From an uncultured Archangium sp. (GTDB lineage Bacteria > Myxococcota > Myxococcia > Myxococcales > Myxococcaceae): DNA of 25,805 nt. The notes beneath the pieces are model-generated. The model did not search any database. It had not been told where the DNA came from and worked only from the letters and a program-made list of their open reading frames with translations. Positions within the stretch are counted from its first letter, which is position 1, and every line of letters starts with the position of its first letter. The stretch spans positions 1 to 25,805 of the forward strand of contig CAMLFP010000028.1 in NCBI GenBank assembly GCA_946479335.1. Direction: 5' to 3'. Shown here piece after piece: positions 22,276-25,805 of this stretch. A program made the position numbers and the translations under genes.

Positions 22276-23055
22276 ATGATCAACGTGCCCTTCAACGGTC
22301 TGCCGCGCGCAGTTCGGGAGCGGTTGGTGAAGTTGACGACAGACAAACAAGACGACCCGCAGCGGCTGCTCTCGGCGCCCGGCTCGGCGACGGGGTGGGT
22401 GGCGTGGTTCTTCGCGTTCGGCGCGTTGGTCGCGGTGGGCTTGTGCGGGCAGTTCATCATCGAGCGACACGCGCACGGCACCCGTCCGCACTCGGACATC
22501 GAGGTCTACCTGGGGGCGGGCGTCGCGCTCTTCGTGTTCTTCCTCGCCGCGTCACGCATCATCATGCGGCGCGTGTGGCCGAAGCCGCCGTACCGCACCG
22601 GCAAGTGGGTGCTGTCGTCAGGCCTGCTGGAGCTCTCCGATGGTGCGCTACAGTTCCTCCCGTTGGGCGAGCTGCCGCGGCCGACGTTGGTGACGGTGCG
22701 GCGCAACGGGCGCTACCAACACACGCGCCTCGACCTCACGCCGCAGTACTGGTTCTACTTTCCCAAGCCGCAGTTGGCCGAAGACGCGGTGAACCGCGTG
22801 CTGCAGGCGAAGGCGCGCTACGTCGCGCTGCTGGCCGCGCGTGACGAGGCCGGCGTGCGCGCGGTCGACCCGCTCGCGGAGTGCACGCTCTCCGGCGTGT
22901 GGACGGTGACCGAGAACTCGGTGTTCGGTGTCGAAGGGCCGCTCGCGACGCCGGTGCCGTGGCGCGCGGTGGGCCTGCAGGTGTTGATCAGCGCGCTGCT
23001 GGCCTTCGCGTTGCCCGCGGTGCTCTACGCGCTCTGGTCGCCTCACCTCACGTGA
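22276..23055 (+). CDS. Hypothetical three-helix inner-membrane protein
   Basis: 259 residues; family not recognised. The N-terminal ~40 residues are cytoplasmic-looking (NGLPRAVRERLVKLTTDKQD). Two membrane helices follow (~41-62 and ~77-96). A soluble middle part (~100-230) has alternating strands (KWVLSSGLLELSDGALQFLP, LPRPTLVTVRRNGRYQHTRL) that could be a PH-like barrel, and a last helix lies near the C-terminus (~235-255). Longer readings starting before 22276 run through the PilZ gene in another frame and are not credible. The end overlaps the end of the next, opposite-strand gene by 13 bases. Confidence 0.65.
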   Translation: MINVPFNGLPRAVRERLVKLTTDKQDDPQRLLSAPGSATGWVAWFFAFGALVAVGLCGQFIIERHAHGTRPHSDIEVYLGAGVALFVFFLAASRIIMRRVWPKPPYRTGKWVLSSGLLELSDGALQFLPLGELPRPTLVTVRRNGRYQHTRLDLTPQYWFYFPKPQLAEDAVNRVLQAKARYVALLAARDEAGVRAVDPLAECTLSGVWTVTENSVFGVEGPLATPVPWRAVGLQVLISALLAFALPAVLYALWSPHLT

Positions 23056-23450
23056 AGCCAGGTGCCTTCTTCGGCGCCGCCTGACTGCCAGTCGATGCGC
23101 CCGATGCCGCGCGGCACGCGCTCCTGCGTGGCGGTGAAGTACAGCGTCGGCGACTTCGCGTCGGTCCCCAGCGTGAGGTAGCCCTGCGTGCCCGCGTCGA
23201 GGGTCAGCTCGAAGAAGCCCGTCGCCGAGGTGTGCGTCTGGGCCGCGGGCTCCTGCACGCCGCCGTCGTGGACCAGCGGGTTGGTGAGGAACCACGCGAC
23301 GGGGGCATTGGCGCGCGGCGCGCCGTCGCAGCCGTCACCCGTACACGCCTCGCGGATCTGCCCGTACAGCCCTTGCGAGATGGTGACCAACGAGTCGATG
23401 TCGGCGGTGCACGCCGTAAAGCAGAGAGCTGCGAACAGGAGGCGCTTCAT
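23043..23450 (-). CDS. Small lipoprotein with carboxypeptidase-regulatory-like beta-sandwich
   Basis: 135 residues. The signal peptide MKRLLFAALCFTAC ends in the lipobox FTAC. The mature part has LVTISQGLYGQIREAC, NAPVAWFLTNPLV and SATGFFELTLDAGTQGYLTL, the strand order of small carboxypeptidase-regulatory-like/peptidase-associated domains, in which G-x-(F/Y)-x-(L/F)-x-(L/V) is the hallmark. Such domains serve binding or stability rather than catalysis. Cys36 and Cys41 (ACTGDGC) may form a disulfide. An AAGG-containing TAAGGT lies just upstream, usable either as Shine-Dalgarno or as -10 box. Confidence 0.65.
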   Translation of the reverse strand: MKRLLFAALCFTACTADIDSLVTISQGLYGQIREACTGDGCDGAPRANAPVAWFLTNPLVHDGGVQEPAAQTHTSATGFFELTLDAGTQGYLTLGTDAKSPTLYFTATQERVPRGIGRIDWQSGGAEEGTWLHVR

Positions 23451-23459
23451 GGGCCGCGC

Positions 23460-23465
23460 ACCTTA
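23460..23465 (-). promoter_or_regulatory. TAAGGT before the small lipoprotein gene (-10 box or Shine-Dalgarno)
   Basis: On the minus strand TAAGGT ends nine bases before the ATG at 23450. It fits the TANNNT pattern of the other boxes, but its AAGG at ten bases from the start could equally be a ribosome-binding site. It lies in the 58-base divergent gap shared with ettA; ettA itself has TAGGTC six bases before its ATG. Confidence 0.3.
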
Positions 23466-23508
23466 CTTGAGGAGTGCGCGCTTCGAGTGACCGCGCTAGG
23501 TCGCGCGC

Positions 23509-25181
<1,673 letters not shown>

Positions 25182-25185
<4 letters not shown>

Positions 25186-25694
25186 AGACGCTCGTCGCGC
25201 AACCCATCACCCCCGCGGCGTTCGCGCCGTTCGGCCAGGCGTTCTCGGCGTCGTCGCTGGGCGGCGGCGTCAGCGCCAACCAGGGCAGTGCGGTGCGCTT
25301 CGACCACTGCGCGAAGCTGCTCACCACGCGCCCGGGCGCGATGCCGAACCTCGTCGTCTTCCGCTCCGAAGCGCGGCAATTGCCTTTTGACGTTCAATTA
25401 TTGGAAAGACACCCGTGTAGTACGCAGGTGTTCATCCCCATGGTGATTAGCCGGTACCTGGTGTGCGTCGCGCCGACCCTGCCTGATGGTGGCTTCGCGA
25501 TTGACCAATTGCAGGCGTTCATCTGCGGGCCTGGAGAGGCCATCGCCTACGCGCCCGGCACCTGACACCACCCGATGGTGGCGCTCGACACGCCCGGCGA
25601 ATTCTCGATGCTGGTGTGGGAAGACGGCACGAGCCTCGACTGCGAGGTGCGACCTCTCCCCTCACCGACGCGCGTGCATTCGTTGCAGACCTGA
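25182..25694 (+). pseudogene. allA: Ureidoglycolate lyase-like gene interrupted by an in-frame TGA
   Basis: Ureidoglycolate lyase splits ureidoglycolate to glyoxylate and urea in allantoin breakdown. The frame starts at ATG 25182, overlapping the ettA stop. It reads MKTLVAQPITPAAFAPFGQA, NQGSAVRFDH, LPFDVQLLERHPCSTQVFIP and FICGPGEAIAYAPGT, then meets TGA at 25563-25565. Reading on in the same frame gives HHPMVALDTPGEFSMLVWED and ends at TGA 25692-25694. The family has G-x-W-H-H-P here, so TGA stands exactly where Trp (TGG) is expected; the full frame is 170 codons, the normal AllA size. The likeliest reading is a nonsense mutation TGG to TGA. The stretch ~25376-25425 also uses codons (TTA, AGA, AGT, TGT, CAA) rare in the rest of the window. 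Readthrough or a sequencing error cannot be ruled out. No other purine-degradation gene is in the window. Confidence 0.8.
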
Positions 25695-25714
25695 GCTCTG
25701 CAACTCTTGCGAGG

Positions 25715-25735
25715 TTCCCCCTCCGAACGGGGGAA
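25715..25735 (+). terminator. Hairpin after the allA-like gene (putative terminator)
   Basis: TTCCCCC (25715-25721), seven-base loop, GGGGGAA (25729-25735), 21 bases after the second stop. There is no T-tract on the plus strand. The remaining bases to 25805 show no supported gene. Confidence 0.4.
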
Positions 25736-25805
25736 AGGTGCGTGAGGTCAACGGGTTGCGGCCAGCACGGGGCTTGCTGATCCGCCGCGCGCCATGCGTT
25801 CACAG

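Noticed and set aside
25563..25565. TGA as a selenocysteine codon
   Set aside because: The family position is Trp, not Cys, and the downstream sequence gives no evident SECIS-like hairpin close to the TGA.
25519..25803. 94-codon minus-strand frame at the right edge
   Set aside because: Runs antisense through the allA-like C-terminal segment, which is clearly family-conserved on the plus strand; no motif or Shine-Dalgarno.

Overview
The window looks like a chromosomal segment of a GC-rich Myxococcota-type bacterium. The basis is the strongly G/C-ending codon use, the Cys-rich secreted lipoproteins with Asn-Cys-Gly-Ala-Cys-Gly repeats, a multi-ASH-domain/VWA lipoprotein, a LigD-type end-joining polymerase, and the tight packing of genes. 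The assignment rests on style and family content, not on a marker gene. I see no rRNA, tRNA, CRISPR array, insertion sequence or prophage.

Layout. 1-241: start of a minus-strand LigD-type polymerase gene. 339-1445 (-) and 1664-4972 (+): two divergent secreted lipoproteins, one Cys-rich and one with six ASH-like domains plus a VWA domain. 5054-7511 (-): a probable two-gene unit of an Lgt variant and a Pro/Ala-rich repeat protein. 7538-8290 (+): a flavin reductase. 8300-8782 (-): LspA. Lgt and LspA handle lipoproteins, and the window itself encodes at least four. 8865-9628 (+): two small proteins, one a zinc-ribbon-like CPxC protein. 18479-9801 (-): a long run made of a 24-repeat Cys-rich lipoprotein, a secretin-N-like secreted protein and ComF, the last two starting at overlapping stop/start codons, then after 134 bases a 1398-residue cysteine-free protein built of ~127-residue helical repeats. 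18555-18811: a GST-N-like mini protein diverging from a gene with a histone-H1-like lysine tail. 22206-19692 (-): PilZ, SGNH-like and MBOAT genes packed as one operon, resembling a c-di-GMP-linked O-acetylation module. 22276-23450: a membrane protein converging on a small lipoprotein. 23509-25694 (+): EttA, then a ureidoglycolate-lyase gene interrupted by an in-frame TGA where the family has a conserved Trp.

Points that stand out: (1) the giant repeat protein and its upstream operon; (2) the TGA-interrupted allA-like gene, which also carries a patch of untypical codons; (3) the PilZ-SGNH-MBOAT operon; (4) six genes lacking a good Shine-Dalgarno have a TANNNT box 6-9 bases before the ATG, suggesting leaderless transcripts; (5) two palindromes and a promoter that overlaps a ribosome-binding site in the 18728-18811 divergent region.

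All calls come from reading the sequence and remembered family motifs. No database search was run.
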